DNA of 64,000 nucleotides from Epiperipatus broadwayi (GCA_028023455.1 JAQFVV010000282.1:311001-375000), one strand, 5' to 3'. Positions 44,531-56,327 are shown, counted from the first letter of the stretch. A program made the numbers and translations. The notes: generated by a model not told the origin, from the letters alone.

Positions 44531-46563
44531 TCAAATTTCCCACAATTCTGTTGTCTTTATATTAGCCGATTGTTTATTCATCAAACCACCTCTATTCCTA
44601 GATATCATCATAGCCTCTTTAATTTTACGTTTTTCACTACACCTTTCAATTTGAATAATTTTTATATCTCTATTATTAAATTTAAAACCATAATTACATG
44701 TTTTATTATGATCAAATATAATTGATGGAGTATTCATATTTACTGAAGATATATTTTCTTTCTGTACACGTTTATATAATGTCTTATGATCATTATATCG
44801 TTTTTGTAATGTACATTTGGATTCCCCTATATATTTTATTCCACAACCACATTCCAACATATATATAACAGAACTTAATTCAAACTTAGAAATCTTGGTT
44901 TTGGAGTTATTTATCATATCATTTATATTATTTGAAGATAAAAAAGAAATTCTACACAAACCACTAAAAAGTTTATAAATTAATTTAGCTTGTTGATTAG
45001 ATATAAAAGGAATAGAAATCCATTTATCACTTTTTAATTTACTTAATATTTTCTTATTATTACTCTTATTTTGATTATATTTTGTAATTGTATTATAAAT
45101 AATATTCCTTCCATAACCAACATTCAACATATCAGTAATATATACATTAATATTTTCAATTTTATCACTAATAAATTTGCACAAATAATCATTTCTAAAT
45201 AAAAATGACTTCAAACCAGCTAATTTATGACTCATATGAACTTTAGAATTATATGGAATATAACCCCTAATTTCCACAGGCTTTAAAATCATATTATAAT
45301 CAAACACATTATTATTTCTTTTAATAAATATATCTAAAAACTTTATAGAATCTTCCTTCTCTTCATTTAACACCCATTTTACATTATTAATCATATTTAA
45401 CTCATTAAACAAATTAACTATTATTTCATTATGTGCACATATAAATACATCATCAACATATCTACAATATACTTTAATTCCTTTATATTTTATCTGAGAC
45501 AATATCTTAACCTCATAATTAGAAATAAAAAAATTACAAAGCTGTGATACCACCGGAAGACCCATTGGCCAACCAAAATTCATTTTATAAAAGCAATCAT
45601 TAAACCTAACATATATATTATCATTCACAAATCTTAATATTTTAACAATAAAATTCCTAATATTATTATCTATAGATTTTAAAAACAAAGCTCTTTCAAT
45701 AATCTCTATTGATTCAATACGATTAATTGAACCATACATTTCAGATATGTCAAGTGTACACATAACATCATTATTATCAATTTTTATATTTTTAATCCTA
45801 TTAATAAAATCAAATGATGATGAAATCGTATAATCTCCAAATCCAAGCACATCTTGCATTATTTTTTCAATATATCTACAAGCATTATAATAAAAAACAC
45901 CACCAAAATCAACAATTACTCTTAATGGATAACAATTTTTATGCAATTTTATATTTGCAAAGATTCTTGGAAACACTGCAGACGACGGATATAAACTGTA
46001 ATATGTCTTTGCATCAATAACTTTTTCTTTTTAGCAGTCATTAAAATGTCATTAATAAATTTCATTCTATATGTATCAATATTATTTAATTCACTTTTTT
46101 CAAAACAAAGCTTCTTCATTTGATCCATAATTTTCATATTATATTCATCCTGTTTCATTAGGCACATCCGTAAACCCTTGTCCTCCTTCAAACAAATTAA
46201 TTTATTACTTTTTAAAAAATTTTTAAATTCATAAATTTGTTTTAACCAAACATTATCATTTTGCTTATCAAATGTTTTATTTTTTATTTCATTAATTATT
46301 TTATTCCTATCATTTAAATCACAATTTATAACACCAAACGAACATTCAATCGCAGCATTTAATTCAATACTAGAATCTTTCCAACCTCCACCGACGTATT
46401 TAGATCCAAAATTTAAAATATAACGCTGATTAAAATTCAAATCAACTCCAGAGATATTCACATAGTTTTGATCACTAAAATTTCTTGGAAACTTTTTATT
46501 ATACAAATGTTCAATTTTCCTATTAAATTTATCCATCATTTTTGTATAATAAAAAGTTTCCAA
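44531..46563 (-). pseudogene. PLE-2 left copy: Penelope-like RT with GIY-YIG endonuclease
   Basis: Two overlapping minus frames form nearly a whole PLE protein. 46563-45949 (204 codons) has the N-terminal region with LKEDKGLRMCLMKQDEYN, the DKG motif. 45976-44531 (481 codons) has LDISEMYGSI (about 75-84), GWPMGLPVVSQL (135-146), YVDD (173-176), and a GIY-YIG domain (VIYML 370-374, YIG 382-384, KRYNDHK). One frameshift near 45960-46020 joins them. It differs strongly from PLE-1. It forms the left arm of a giant inverted repeat, so the first residues (METFYY) actually lie in the spacer and right arm. The 3' UTR runs to about 44345. Confidence 0.85.
46504..46541. other. 38-bp spacer of the PLE-2 palindrome
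   Basis: Separates the two arms and belongs to the left copy's 5' coding sequence. GTATAATAAAAAGTTTCC occurs on both sides of it (once within the left copy's own sense strand), a possible site for a strand switch. Confidence 0.65.
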
Positions 46564-48640
46564 GAAATTTTAGTGATCAAAACTATGTGAATATCTCTGG
46601 AGTTGATTTGAATTTTAATCAGCGTTATATTTTAAATTTTGGATCTAAATACGTCGGTGGAGGTTGAAAGATTCTAGTATTGAATTAAATGCTGCGATTG
46701 AATATTCATTTGGTGTTATAAATTGTGATTTAAATGATAGGAATAAAATAATTAATGAAATAAAAAATAAAACATTTGATAAGCAAAATGATAATGTTTG
46801 GTTAAAACAAATTTATGAATTTAAAAATTTTTTAAAAAGTAATAAATTAATTTGTTTGAAGGAGGACAAGGGTTTACGGATGTGCCTAATGAAACAGGAT
46901 GAATATAATATGAAAATTATGGATCAAATGAAGAAGCTTTGTTTTGAAAAAGTGAATTAAATAATATTGATACATATAGAATGAAATTTATTAATGACAT
47001 TTTAATGACTGCTAAAAAGAAAAAAGTTATTGATGCAAAGACATATTACAGTTTATATCCGTCGTCTGCAGTGTTTCCAAGAATCTTTGCAAATATAAAA
47101 TTGCATAAAAATTGTTATCCATTAAGAGTAATTGTTGATTTTGGTGGTGTTTTTTATTATAATGCTTGTAGATATATTGAAAAAATAATGCAAGATGTGC
47201 TTGGATTTGGGATTATACGATTTCATCATCATATGATTTTATTAATAGGATTAAAAATATAAAAATTGATAATAATGATGTTATGTGTACACTTGACATA
47301 TCTGAAATGTATGGTTCAATTAATCGTATTGAATCAATAGAGATTATTGAAAGAGCTTTGTTTTTAAAATCTATAGATAATAATATTAGGAATTTTATTG
47401 TTAAAATATTAAGATTTGTGAATGATAATATATATGTTAGGTTTAATGATTGCTTTTATAAAATGAATTTTGATTGGCAATGGGTCTTCGGTGGTATCAC
47501 AGCTTTGTAATTTTTTTATTTCTAATTATGAGGTTAAGATATTGTCTCAGATAAAATATAAAGGAATTAAAGTATATTGTAGATATGTTGATGATGTATT
47601 TATATATGTACATAATGAAATAATAGTTAATTTGTTTAATGAGTTAAATATGATTAATAATGTAAAATGGGTGTTAAATGAAGAGAAGGAAGATTCTATA
47701 AAGTTTTTAGATATATTTATTAAAAGAAATAATAATGTGTTTGATTATAATATGATTTTAAAGCCTGTGGAAATTAGGGTTATATTCCATATAATTCTAA
47801 AGTTCATATGAGTCATAAATTAGCTGGTTTGAAGTCATTTTTATTTAGAAATGATTATTTGTGCAAATTTATTAGTGATAAAATTGAAAATATTGATGTA
47901 TATATTACTGATATGTTGAATGTTGGTTATGGAAGGAATATTATTTATAATACAATTACAAAATATAATCAAAATAAGAGTAATAATAAGAAAATATTAA
48001 GTAAATTAAAAAGTGATAAATGGATTTCTATTCCTTTTATATCTAATCAACAAGCTAAATTAATTTATAAACTTTTTAGTGGTTTGTGTAGAATTTCTTT
48101 TTTCTTCAAATAATATAAATGATATGATAAATAACTCCAAAGCCAAGATTTCTAAGTTTGAATTAAGTTCTGTTATATATATGTTGGAATGTGGTTGTGG
48201 AATAAAATATATAGGGGAATCCAAATGTACATTACAAAAACGATATAATGATCATAAGACATTATATAAACGTGTACAGAAAGAAAATATATCTTCAGTA
48301 AATATGAATACTCCATCAATTATATTTGATCATAATAAAACATGTAATTATGGTTTAAATTTAATAATAGAGATATAAAAATTATTCAAATTGAAAGGTG
48401 TAGTGAAAAACGTAAAATTAAAGAGGCTATGATGATATCTAGGAATAGAGGTGGTTTGATGAATAAACAATCGGCTAATATAAAGACAACAGAATTGTGG
48501 GAAATTTGAATAGATTGAATGATGGGTAATGCAAAGTTTTTATTTTTTGCAATGTTGTATTAACAGTTGATAAAGATTGTCAGTGAAACAATTGAAAGTA
48601 CTTCTGGTAAAGAATAGATTATTTAATTTTGAATACTGTG
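46542..48640 (+). pseudogene. PLE-2 right copy, inverted against the left copy
   Basis: Same element on plus, nearly base-for-base the complement of 44345-46503. Broken by at least five small indels into frames 46664-46960, 46981-47262, 47283-47510, 47470-47811, 47808-48113 and 48079-48378. RT (YVDD at about 47590) and GIY-YIG (about 48175-48215) are recognisable. One visible difference is a single G missing at about 46666. Head-to-head orientation: both 5' ends meet near 46503-46542. Confidence 0.85.
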
Positions 48641-48662
48641 TTAAATATATTTGTTTGAATTA

Positions 48663-48663
<1 letters not shown>

Positions 48664-48717
<54 letters not shown>
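48664..48717. repeat. (TA)n microsatellite
   Basis: 54 bp of TA between PLE-2 right and PLE-3. PLE-2 left is also bounded by (TA)n (44307-44335). Confidence 0.9.
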
Positions 48718-48718
<1 letters not shown>

Positions 48719-48779
48719 TGGATGGTATTCAAATTTATATAAATTATAGTTTAGAGCATTCATTTTTTTATGAGAGGGA

Positions 48780-49518
48780 AGAGCATGATTCTTTGCAATT
48801 TATAATGTTGGTGCTGCTAGCTATATACAATGCTGCCCTAATTTTACATTTTGTGTCATTTCTTTCTATATATTGTATAGCAGCTAACATAGGTTCAAAT
48901 ATATGTCTTGTTGCTTTCTTGTGCTCAAGGAAAATAGATCTATATTCTGGCTTATCAGATTCTCTTTTATATAAATACTGATGTTGTGAAATGCAAGTGG
49001 ATAAAGATGTCTGAGATTCTTCATAGTATATTGCTTTGCAGCCAGTTTAGGGACATTTAATCCTATGTACAGTGTTAGAGGTCAATTCAGATTTGAGTAT
49101 ATCCTTGGAATTATTAATTAGTCTATTGGTTGAGGAGGAGGTTGGAAACATAGCTGAAATGTTGAGGTGGGGACTTTTTTAAACATTTTTGTTAGTGTGG
49201 GAATGTATGACAGGAGGAGCCAAGGTCTATCATTATTAGGAGAGATGTGAGTTTAGTTTGTGATAGAATTGTTTGACTTTTCTTAGTAAATCCAATGAAG
49301 ATAGTCTTTTAAATATTGCTCTATATTTGCTTTGTGAAATGAGTCATGTTTGCATAATGATTGCAATGGTCAAAAGAGAATAGATTGGCAAATTTATGAG
49401 AAATGAGAGGAAGTTGACCTAGGGTGTGTGAATCTGTGAACTTCAAAAAGTTTGATACATATTGAGTATTCCAGATGATGTGTGTTTCTTTGTAGGAGGA
49501 TGTCTAAGTACTTCAGTT
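48780..49518 (-). pseudogene. PLE-3: C-terminal part with GIY-YIG relic
   Basis: On minus, conceptual reading with several frameshifts gives QLKYLDILLQRNTHHLEYSI (equivalent to the LPFLDVLVTRT...SIY segment of PLE-1), then SELTSNTVHRIKC...GCKAIYY with HQYLYKR (a degraded GIY-YIG) and EYRSIFLEHKKATRHIFEP, KIRAALYIASS at the end. The RT part lies beyond the Merlin insertion at 53051. ORFs called here on plus (48718-49785) are antisense shadows. Confidence 0.65.
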
Positions 49519-49575
49519 GGTTGTCATGTGATAGCCAGGGATGGCCACTTGAAGGCATTAATTATGTGTAAAAAC

Positions 49576-50424
49576 AATAAAATATTACGAAACTGGGCCA
49601 ACCTTATTAAAAACAATCACTTACAATGTTTTAAATATAATTTGACTAAAATAATTCTTTTTTTAATTAGATATAAATATTTTACAAAAAAATATGTTAC
49701 ATTATTATATAATTTAATTAAAATAAATTTGTTTTCTTTTTTTATAATGGAACGAAGATGGTGTTTTCAATTTATTATTCTATAAAAGATACAAGCAGAC
49801 ATTTACTTATTTCACGACTTTTATTTTTAGAATACGTCATTCAATATTTTTAAATATTTTGTTAAAAATATATATTTTTAATAAAAACAATAACACATTC
49901 TTTTCTTAAAAATAAAATTTTGTTCAAATACAAACAAAAAAAACAATAAATATTTTGGTAGTCTTTTGATTGCCACTATTTTTTATTTTTTTTTACATTT
50001 AATTTTGACAAACAAAAGTAGACTACAATTAATAAAAAGAAAGAGTCCTTTTTTTGAAAACAAATTTTGATCGCTTGTTTTTGTTTATATACATTAATTA
50101 ACAGCAATCCCACTGGGTTTCCAATATTTTTTGTTGAAAAAAAATTTTCTTTTTCAAATTCATAAAAATAATAACAAATTACCCCCTCCCCCAATCAAAT
50201 TTTGTAGAACAACATGCAAAAACAATAATTTTTTTTTTTAATACGATGTTTTGCATCTTTTTTTCTTTGATTTTGACATACAGTAACGTCAATTAAAAAA
50301 ATATATATATTTATTTTTTTTTAAAACACAATGTTGATCGTGGATTCTGGCTTCATTTACTTTGATTTGTTTTGGTATCATACAAAAAACAACACACTAT
50401 ATTGGCATAGGTTGGGGGTTGAAA
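49576..50424. other. Merlin 3' non-coding region
   Basis: AT-rich sequence between the transposase end and the left inverted terminus. T-runs; ORFs at 49976-50194 lack content. Confidence 0.5.
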
Positions 50425-51329
50425 GCCATCTTGGACAGAATGCACAAAAACAAATCTTTGGTTTTGCACAGACGTCAACACATAAACTCTGCCAGATAAT
50501 TTGGAAGCAATTTTCTGGAAGTTATGTGTTATTTCTTGTTTTGCCACTTCAAGAGACCCCAAAGATGCTCCACATTTTGGGTATGAGCACCTGTTGTAGG
50601 ATCTACAAAGTTGTAGCGGTGATTGACAGTAAGATGTTTAAAACTGGCAGCTTCAAGGTCCCTACTTTTGTACCCTCTCCAACAATCAGAGAAGATGGTT
50701 GTTCCAGGCTTAATGTTGTCTTTGATGGCCTCCAGAAAGATAGACACAGAGCGGGAAGCAACAGGAGACATGAAGCATTCTCCACTCTCCTTACACATCC
50801 CTCCAAATATCCACTGCTGTGGAAGTATCCTTCCCTGGTGATTTTTTCTGTGGGTGAACATCGTTGCGTCCACCTCAACAATTAAACCCAGCCCACCAAT
50901 TTGACAGCAAGGTCAGGATGAGAGATTTTCACAACATAATTCTCATAGTCCAGTGGTCCATTCCACAATGGCACTTTTGCTAATACCCATCTCTGAATGT
51001 ATGGCTTCCTGGGTTAGTTTATCATGACTCCAGTAATAGATTAGATGAAGCACTTTGCAAAATGTTATCCTGGAGCCTTCCAACCAAGTTCTCTTTCGAA
51101 TAGAACCTTGTACATGACATGACGAACATCGAAATTGCCATATATTTTTTGAATTATACAATTTCATTTTTCCCCCACACTTGCAATGCTTCTCATTTGG
51201 TAAAACATTTTTATTTTGGAAAAATGATACAGCATCAGAATCTGTGGTTGGCAAGTCGGACAATTTATAAATAGGAATGTTTTGTTCAGTTATTTCCACT
51301 TGTCTCATATATTGACTGGTGGAAAACAT
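50425..51329 (-). pseudogene. Merlin transposase (ISXO2/IS1595-like DDE), decayed
   Basis: On minus, from the ATG at 51329: an N-terminal zinc-binding region (CKCGGKMKLYN, FRCSSCHVQGSIRKRT), a helix-turn-helix-like segment (SEMGISKSAIVEW), a frameshift plus stop around 50920-50950, then GGLGLIVEVDATMF with the first catalytic Asp. TTIFSDCWRGY carries the second Asp, NHRYNFVDPTTGAHTQNVEH the catalytic Glu, followed by LWGLLKW. A stop at 50529 and another further on interrupt the last helix (RKLLPNYLAEFM). The DDE triad is present; the frameshift and stops make it non-functional. Confidence 0.85.
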
Positions 51330-51670
51330 GATTTTACATGTTATGGTTTAGAAATAATGTTAGGACTTACTCTTTGCCACTGTTTTATACCTTTAAAGTT
51401 GTGAAGAGAAGGATTTTGACTGTCTTAAAATTATTAATAATTTACATGACATCATTTACATATAAATAAAAAAACAGTATTCTATATTTAAAAAATTAGG
51501 TACACTTGAAATATAAACACCATAACAGCATATGACAGACAATATTCAATTGTGCAAAATACCCTACACTATCACAAAATGCACTACCATGGAATGCCAT
51601 ACAGCAGCATAAATAGGCAATACAACAAAAGTGTTGTATTACCTTATAATATGGCATAATACAACAGCAT
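51330..51670. other. Merlin 5' non-coding region
   Basis: AT-rich, with several AATACAACA-type near-repeats (51617-51665), one of which was the RZ-B target. Confidence 0.5.
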
Positions 51671-51718
51671 TATATATAGAGTAAGTTAAAAACAAACTCT
51701 TATGAAGCTTCAAAAATA

Positions 51719-51773
51719 CCCTCAACCTCAGACCACGGTTTCTGCCTCTAGCATCATCAGTGAGGTGCTAGGG
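51719..51773 (-). ncRNA. Type I hammerhead ribozyme, RZ-B unit 1
   Basis: On minus: outer stem I CCCT/AGGG, inner CCTCA/TGAGG (5 bp), CTGATGA, stem II TGC/GCA with loop TAGAG, GAAAC, stem III ACC/GGT, GTC. The core is complete with canonical pairs in all three stems. Confidence 0.85.
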
Positions 51774-52087
51774 AATAAAAATACTAGAACTAGTCCAGCA
51801 TTTTATCAATGCCTAACTATTGAGAAGAAAATCTGAAACTTTCAGACATTTAAATGTCCAAAAATCCAGCTATCTAACTCAAATAGCAGTATGGGACTGA
51901 ACTAAGTTCAGATACACCATATATTAATAGCTCTAGCAATATAAAATCGCCAAAGCATTAATAGCAAAAAACTAAAATTAAATTGATAAAAAATCAAGTC
52001 AGATGACCTAATTTTAATAAAGCTCCTATTTACAAATGTTATATATAGAGTAAGTTAAAAACAAACTCTTATGAAGCTTCAAAAATA

Positions 52088-52142
52088 CCCTCAACCTCAG
52101 ACCGCAGTTTCTGCCTCTAGCATTATCAGTGAGGTGCTAGGG
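52088..52142 (-). ncRNA. Hammerhead, RZ-B unit 2 (G8 to A)
   Basis: As unit 1 but the core reads CTGATAA, losing G8, the general acid/base region residue. Stem III is AC/GT with tetraloop TGCG. Predicted inactive. Confidence 0.8.
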
Positions 52143-52409
52143 AATAAAAATACTAGAACTAGTCCAGCATTTTATCAATGCCTAATTGATTTTTTATCAA
52201 TTTAATTTTAGTTTTTTGCTATTAATGCTTTGGCGATTTTATATTGCTAGAGCTATTAATATATGGTGTATCTGAACTTAGTTCAGTCCCATACTGCTAT
52301 TTGAGTTAGATAGCTGGATTTTTGGACATTTAAATATCTGAAAGTTTCAGATTTTCTTCTCAATAGTTAGGCATTGATAAAATGCTGGACTAGTTCTAGT
52401 ATTTTTATT

Positions 52410-52464
52410 CCCTAGCACCTCACTGATGATGCTAGAGGCAGAAATTGCGGTCTGAGGTTGAGGG
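52410..52464 (+). ncRNA. Type I hammerhead ribozyme, RZ-B unit 3
   Basis: CCCT...CCTCA, CTGATGA, TGC/GCA stem II, GAAA, T-TGCG-G with U16 and C17, TGAGG...AGGG. The core is complete; stem III contains a G-U pair. Confidence 0.85.
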
Positions 52465-52778
52465 TATTTTTGAAGCTTCATAAGAGTTTGTTTTTAACTT
52501 ACTCTATATATAACATTTGTAAATAGGAGCTTTATTAAAATTAGGTCATCTGACTTGATTTTTCATCAATTTAATTTTAGTTTTTTGCTATTAATGCTTT
52601 GGCGATTTTATATTGCTAGAGCTATTAATATATGGTGTATCTGAACTTAGTTCAGTCCCATACTGCTATTTGAGTTAGATAGCTGGATTTTTGGACATTT
52701 AAATGTCTGAAAGTTTCAGATTTTCTTCTCAATAGTTAGGCATTGATAAAATGCTGGACTAGTTCTAGTATTTTTATT

Positions 52779-52833
52779 CCCTAGCACCTCACTGATGACG
52801 CTAGAGGCAGAAACTGTGGTCTGAGGTTGAGGG
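52779..52833 (+). ncRNA. Type I hammerhead ribozyme, RZ-B unit 4
   Basis: CCCT...CCTCA, CTGATGA, stem II CGC/GCA (a C-A pair next to the core, two G-C pairs), GAAAC, loop TGTG, GTC, TGAGG...AGGG. The core is complete. Confidence 0.8.
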
Positions 52834-53050
52834 TATTTTTGAAGCTTCATAAGAGTTTGTTTTTAACTTACTCTATATATAACATTTGTAAATAGGAGCT
52901 TTATTAAAATTAGGTCATCTGACTTGATTTTTTATCAATACAACAGCGTTGTATTACTCGTAATTAACGGCCATGGAAATGGCATTATTATGTGTTTTTA
53001 CACATAATTAATGCCATGAAACAGCAACAACTGGCTATCACAAGACAATC

Positions 53051-53330
53051 CTTCAGACTTTGAAGCAAGCCTTCCTATTTGATGGTTAGGTATAAGACAG
53101 TATAACTGGAGGTTTGCTTTGATATTGTGGATTGAGAACTCTGGTCAAGATATAAAACATCATTGACATAGTGTATGTAATAAGATGAGAATTATGTGAG
53201 TAAGGGTTCTGGAAGAATTATGTTTATGAAGTCATTTAGGTATAGACTGGATAGGATGTGACTGAGAGTAGATCCATAAACTATCCATCAGTTATGTGGT
53301 AATGTTATGCAAAAATTAATTACATTATTT
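53051..53330 (-). pseudogene. PLE-3: reverse transcriptase motif region
   Basis: On minus, a frame reads YGSTLSHILSSLYLNDF (equivalent to MGSPLSPVLA.LYME.F in PLE RTs), then, after a stop and shift, YYIHYVNDVLYL, a degraded YVDD motif, and NIKANLQLY. It continues into 48780-49518 across the Merlin insertion. The ORF at 53307-53546 on plus is probably antisense or unrelated. Confidence 0.6.
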
Positions 53331-54703
53331 CCACTTTATTTATTATTTTTTGCATTAAGTCAACATATTAATATAAAAGTAAAAAAAAGTCACATAAAGT
53401 GTCATATTAAGCTCATTAATGTAGACTTTTTGGGAGGGCAGGATCCTGTAACTTTGAAAATAGCTACATTGCATGCTATTCTGTCCAAAGAAGATCCCAA
53501 ACTTTCATCATTTTGGAAAAATAGCAGTGGCAAACAAAATTCTTAATGTAAACAAACTATGACAATGTTCAGAGCTTTTTGGCATTTACATGTTATAATA
53601 TATATTTAAAAAAACTGAAATAAATCTTCTAAGTGGTACTTATAATCAATTTATAAAATTTTAAACATAGAAACTAACACATATTTAGTTAAATAAAATT
53701 GAAAAAAAAACATAAACAAATACTTGTAGGCCCCTGAAACTGTATAAGTAAAAAATGGCTACAAAACTTTGTAGGAAGAATAATCCTTAAGTACCATTAT
53801 TTCTCAGAAGAAGTATTTGAATAAAACATTGCTATGCAGAGAGCTGCAAAGTGATTGATAGCTGTTTGAACAAAATTAACCTTCTTAATGTTTTTAACCA
53901 TTGACCATTTAATAGTATAGATATTGTATGTGTGTGTGTAGAAGATAAATGTTTATGTGTGCATATATATATACAATTATTTCCAAAAGCTACAAAATAA
54001 AATAGTACTCTCATTGTAAAAAAACAAACAAATAATATTAGCTATTGTTTCTTGGTTTTTAATAGATCTTTAAAAGTAAATTATTCATAGTACAAATGGT
54101 TTGTTGTTTTTATGATAACAAAGACTTATTTGATATCCTATTTAATAATATGCAAAAATTTAACTTTCAATTCTTGCTTATGCTATTATTTGAAAAATAA
54201 ACAATTGTGATTGGTTATTTGCAACTTATTCTATTCTCTTGAAGAACATGCCTAAGAATTGTTTTAAACAGGAAAAACATAAATTTCTGAAATAATATTT
54301 TTACTCAAGTGTTTATTCTTTAAACCTAAATAATTTTTTTCACTTTATTAATGACTTTATAGGATAATTAGCATGCAGTGGTAAATAAAATAGATCTAAA
54401 AGTCATCACTTTCAAAAAGAAATCTATTTATTACCATTCTAAAAGGAAGTTCCTGAAAAAATGATCATATGTGTTAAAATATATATTTCAACTAATGAAA
54501 AAAATAGTAGCAAAATTACGATAATCAAATAATAAAGTCTGTTATAATCTTCTGGAAAAAGCAAGCCTGCATATAACCTATTGAAAATTCATTAAAAAGT
54601 AGAAACAGGACAAAATTTTATATTCAAAATAGGATTTCCAATTAAACTATAATATATATTTAAATAAGATATTTATTTTATGTAGCGCAATGTTTTAAAA
54701 CTG
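53331..54703. other. AT-rich intergenic sequence
   Basis: No repeat or coding feature that I can support. The upstream part of PLE-3 may extend to about 53550. Confidence 0.4.
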
Positions 54704-54958
54704 TAATAATAATCAGCCTTAAGCTAATGCACATACACTTTGTGGATTTTAACAATAAATGAATATTCTCATTTTCCAAACATGCTCTCATTTCCAAATA
54801 CTTAAGATTTGCCCCTTACTTAAACATTTGGGTTGAAAAGTTGGATGATTCATTCTATCTTTTCACAAAGACTTTATCTTGTGTTTGGAAAGTGAGAGTA
54901 TTCATTTATAGTTAAAATCAACAAAGCACATGTGCATTATCTTAATGCTGATTATTAT
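54704..54958. repeat. Inverted repeat, arms of about 80 bp
   Basis: ATAATAATCAGCCTTAAGCT...TCCAAACATG (54704-54783) is matched, inverted and about 88% identical, by 54880-54958. No ribozyme motif was found in the loop. Confidence 0.7.
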
Positions 54959-55405
54959 CATAATATATATTATAAATTAATAATTTTTAACAGATGTAAT
55001 TATTTAAATATTTAAATGTGTAAAAATATCTGTTATATATTCATATTACAAAAATTACCATCAGTTATTAATAAACAGTAATCAATGAAAATAGTAAACC
55101 ATAAATTCTCCCAGCATTCAACTCTTCTAAATGCAATCTCTTGGCATTATACAGAGACTAAAACATTATAGTACTTATTTACAATTTAAGGAAAGAGAGC
55201 TAATGATATTTTACATATTCCTTAGAAATAATGGAGTATTGCACTGTTCAGTTACATGTTATAAATTACTAATTTTAACAGATATAATTATTTAAATATT
55301 TAAATATGTGGAAATAACTGTTATATTTTCATAATAGAAAAATTACCATCAGTTTCTAATAGAATCAATAAAAACAGAAAACTATAAATATTCCCAGTAT
55401 AGCAG
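54955..55405. repeat. Direct repeat, period about 290 bp
   Basis: TAACAGATGTAATTATTTAA...ACCATCAGTT...TTCCCAG at 54985-55115 recurs, diverged, at 55272-55400. Unknown family. Confidence 0.6.
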
Positions 55406-55819
55406 GAATAATAGAAATAGTAAAATCATAGTGCAAACTTTTCAATTAAATATTAAAATAATTTTTCAATCAAAAAATGGGAATAAATTTATGAAAATTA
55501 ATTTATGCCATTAAATATTGCAATAATATGCACCTGTTCTAGAATTCTCAGAGAGCAGCAGATATTTCATAAAAAGACTAGTGAATAAAGAGTAATATCA
55601 AAAAATAATAGCATTACCCATTAGCACTTAAGAAAATGAGATTTGCTTTTATACTTTTTCTGTAAAATAATTATTTGATTTGTGTTTGCATTATTATAAA
55701 AATTGTTATGTAATATATAGGGTATATGAGCACAGATTTTTACATGACCCACCACTCTCCACACTATCTCATAACACTGATACACTTGAACACATATATG
55801 TTGAAAAAAATAAATAATC

Positions 55820-55863
55820 ACCAATATATGTATTTCATGCTAATCCAGCAATCATCAGTTGGT
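55820..55863 (-). ncRNA. Type I hammerhead ribozyme, RZ-C dimer unit 1
   Basis: ACCAA/TTGGT stem I, CTGATGA, TGCT/AGCA stem II with a U-U pair, GAAA, stem III ATA/TAT (loop CA), H17 = A. The core is complete. Confidence 0.8.
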
Positions 55864-56283
55864 CCAGATTACCATCTCTACACACATAAGCTATAAGTGC
55901 TCAGATATATATTAATATAGCCAATCCTCATACTTTAATGGACAGGCTTCAATCTACTCCACACTCCAACTCTTCAACTGTCCACCCAATTGAAAATCTG
56001 ATGATGGAATGCTCAAAGGCCACTCTAAGGCTGAGATTCTTGTCACACCCATGTTAACCTAAAGTCAATCTGACCCCTCATACACAGGACAAAATCCATT
56101 TAATACAAGGGATGGGCAGACATCTCTATTATGTAATAACTGAAACACACAGGCTTATACCTGGGTTTATATATGTAATATATAGGGTATATGAGTATAG
56201 ACTTTCACATGACCCACCAATCTCCACACTATCTCATAACACTGATACACGTGAACACATATATGTTGAAAAGATAAATAATC

Positions 56284-56327
56284 ACCAATATATGTATTTC
56301 ATGCTAAACCAGCAATCATCAGTTGGT
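56284..56327 (-). ncRNA. Type I hammerhead ribozyme, RZ-C dimer unit 2
   Basis: Same fold as unit 1 with loop GGTTT in stem II. The core is complete. Its spacing of 464 bp from unit 1 defines the expected monomer RNA length. Confidence 0.8.

Larger units (their letters stand above)
51671..52936. mobile_element. RZ-B array: four ribozyme units of 369 bp, inverted, 13-bp TSD
   Basis: Flanked by AATACAACAGCAT (51658-51670) and AATACAACAGCGT (52937-52949). Left part: about 1.4 units on minus (51671-52186, ribozymes at 51719 and 52088, spacing 369). At about 52186 the strand switches at ATTGATTTTTTATCAAT. Right part: about two units on plus (52187-52936, ribozymes at 52410 and 52779, spacing 369). 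Units differ by few bases, so the array is young. No ORF. It lies in non-coding DNA of the Merlin element. I infer insertion of a reverse-transcribed multimer of a self-cleaving RNA. Confidence 0.85.
49519..53050. mobile_element. Merlin DNA transposon interrupted by an RZ-B array
   Basis: Splits PLE-3. Outer ends are inverted: GGTTGTCATGTGATAGCCAG (49519) against CTGGCTATCACAAGACAATC (53031-53050), and a second inner inverted block GGCATTAATTATGTGTAAAAAC-like pair (about 49554 and 52994-53015). Flanks CTTCAGTT (49511-49518) and CTTCAGAC (53051-53058) agree at 6 of 8 positions, the 8-bp duplication size expected for Merlin. It encodes an IS1016/ISXO2-like transposase on minus. Without the 1.27-kb insertion it would be about 2.3 kb. 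Confidence 0.7.

Noticed and set aside
48540-48610. A hammerhead in the PLE-2 3' UTR (GTTGATAAAG...GTGAAAC)
   Set aside because: GAAAC is present but CUGANGA is not, and neither stem I nor stem II can be paired convincingly.
48718-48981. 87-codon ORF with membrane-like composition, similar to the ORF at 39967-40188
   Set aside because: Both are antisense to a PLE-3 C-terminal fragment, which accounts for their similarity.
50331-50885. 184-codon ORF on plus
   Set aside because: It is the antisense of the Merlin transposase, whose DDE motifs read on minus.
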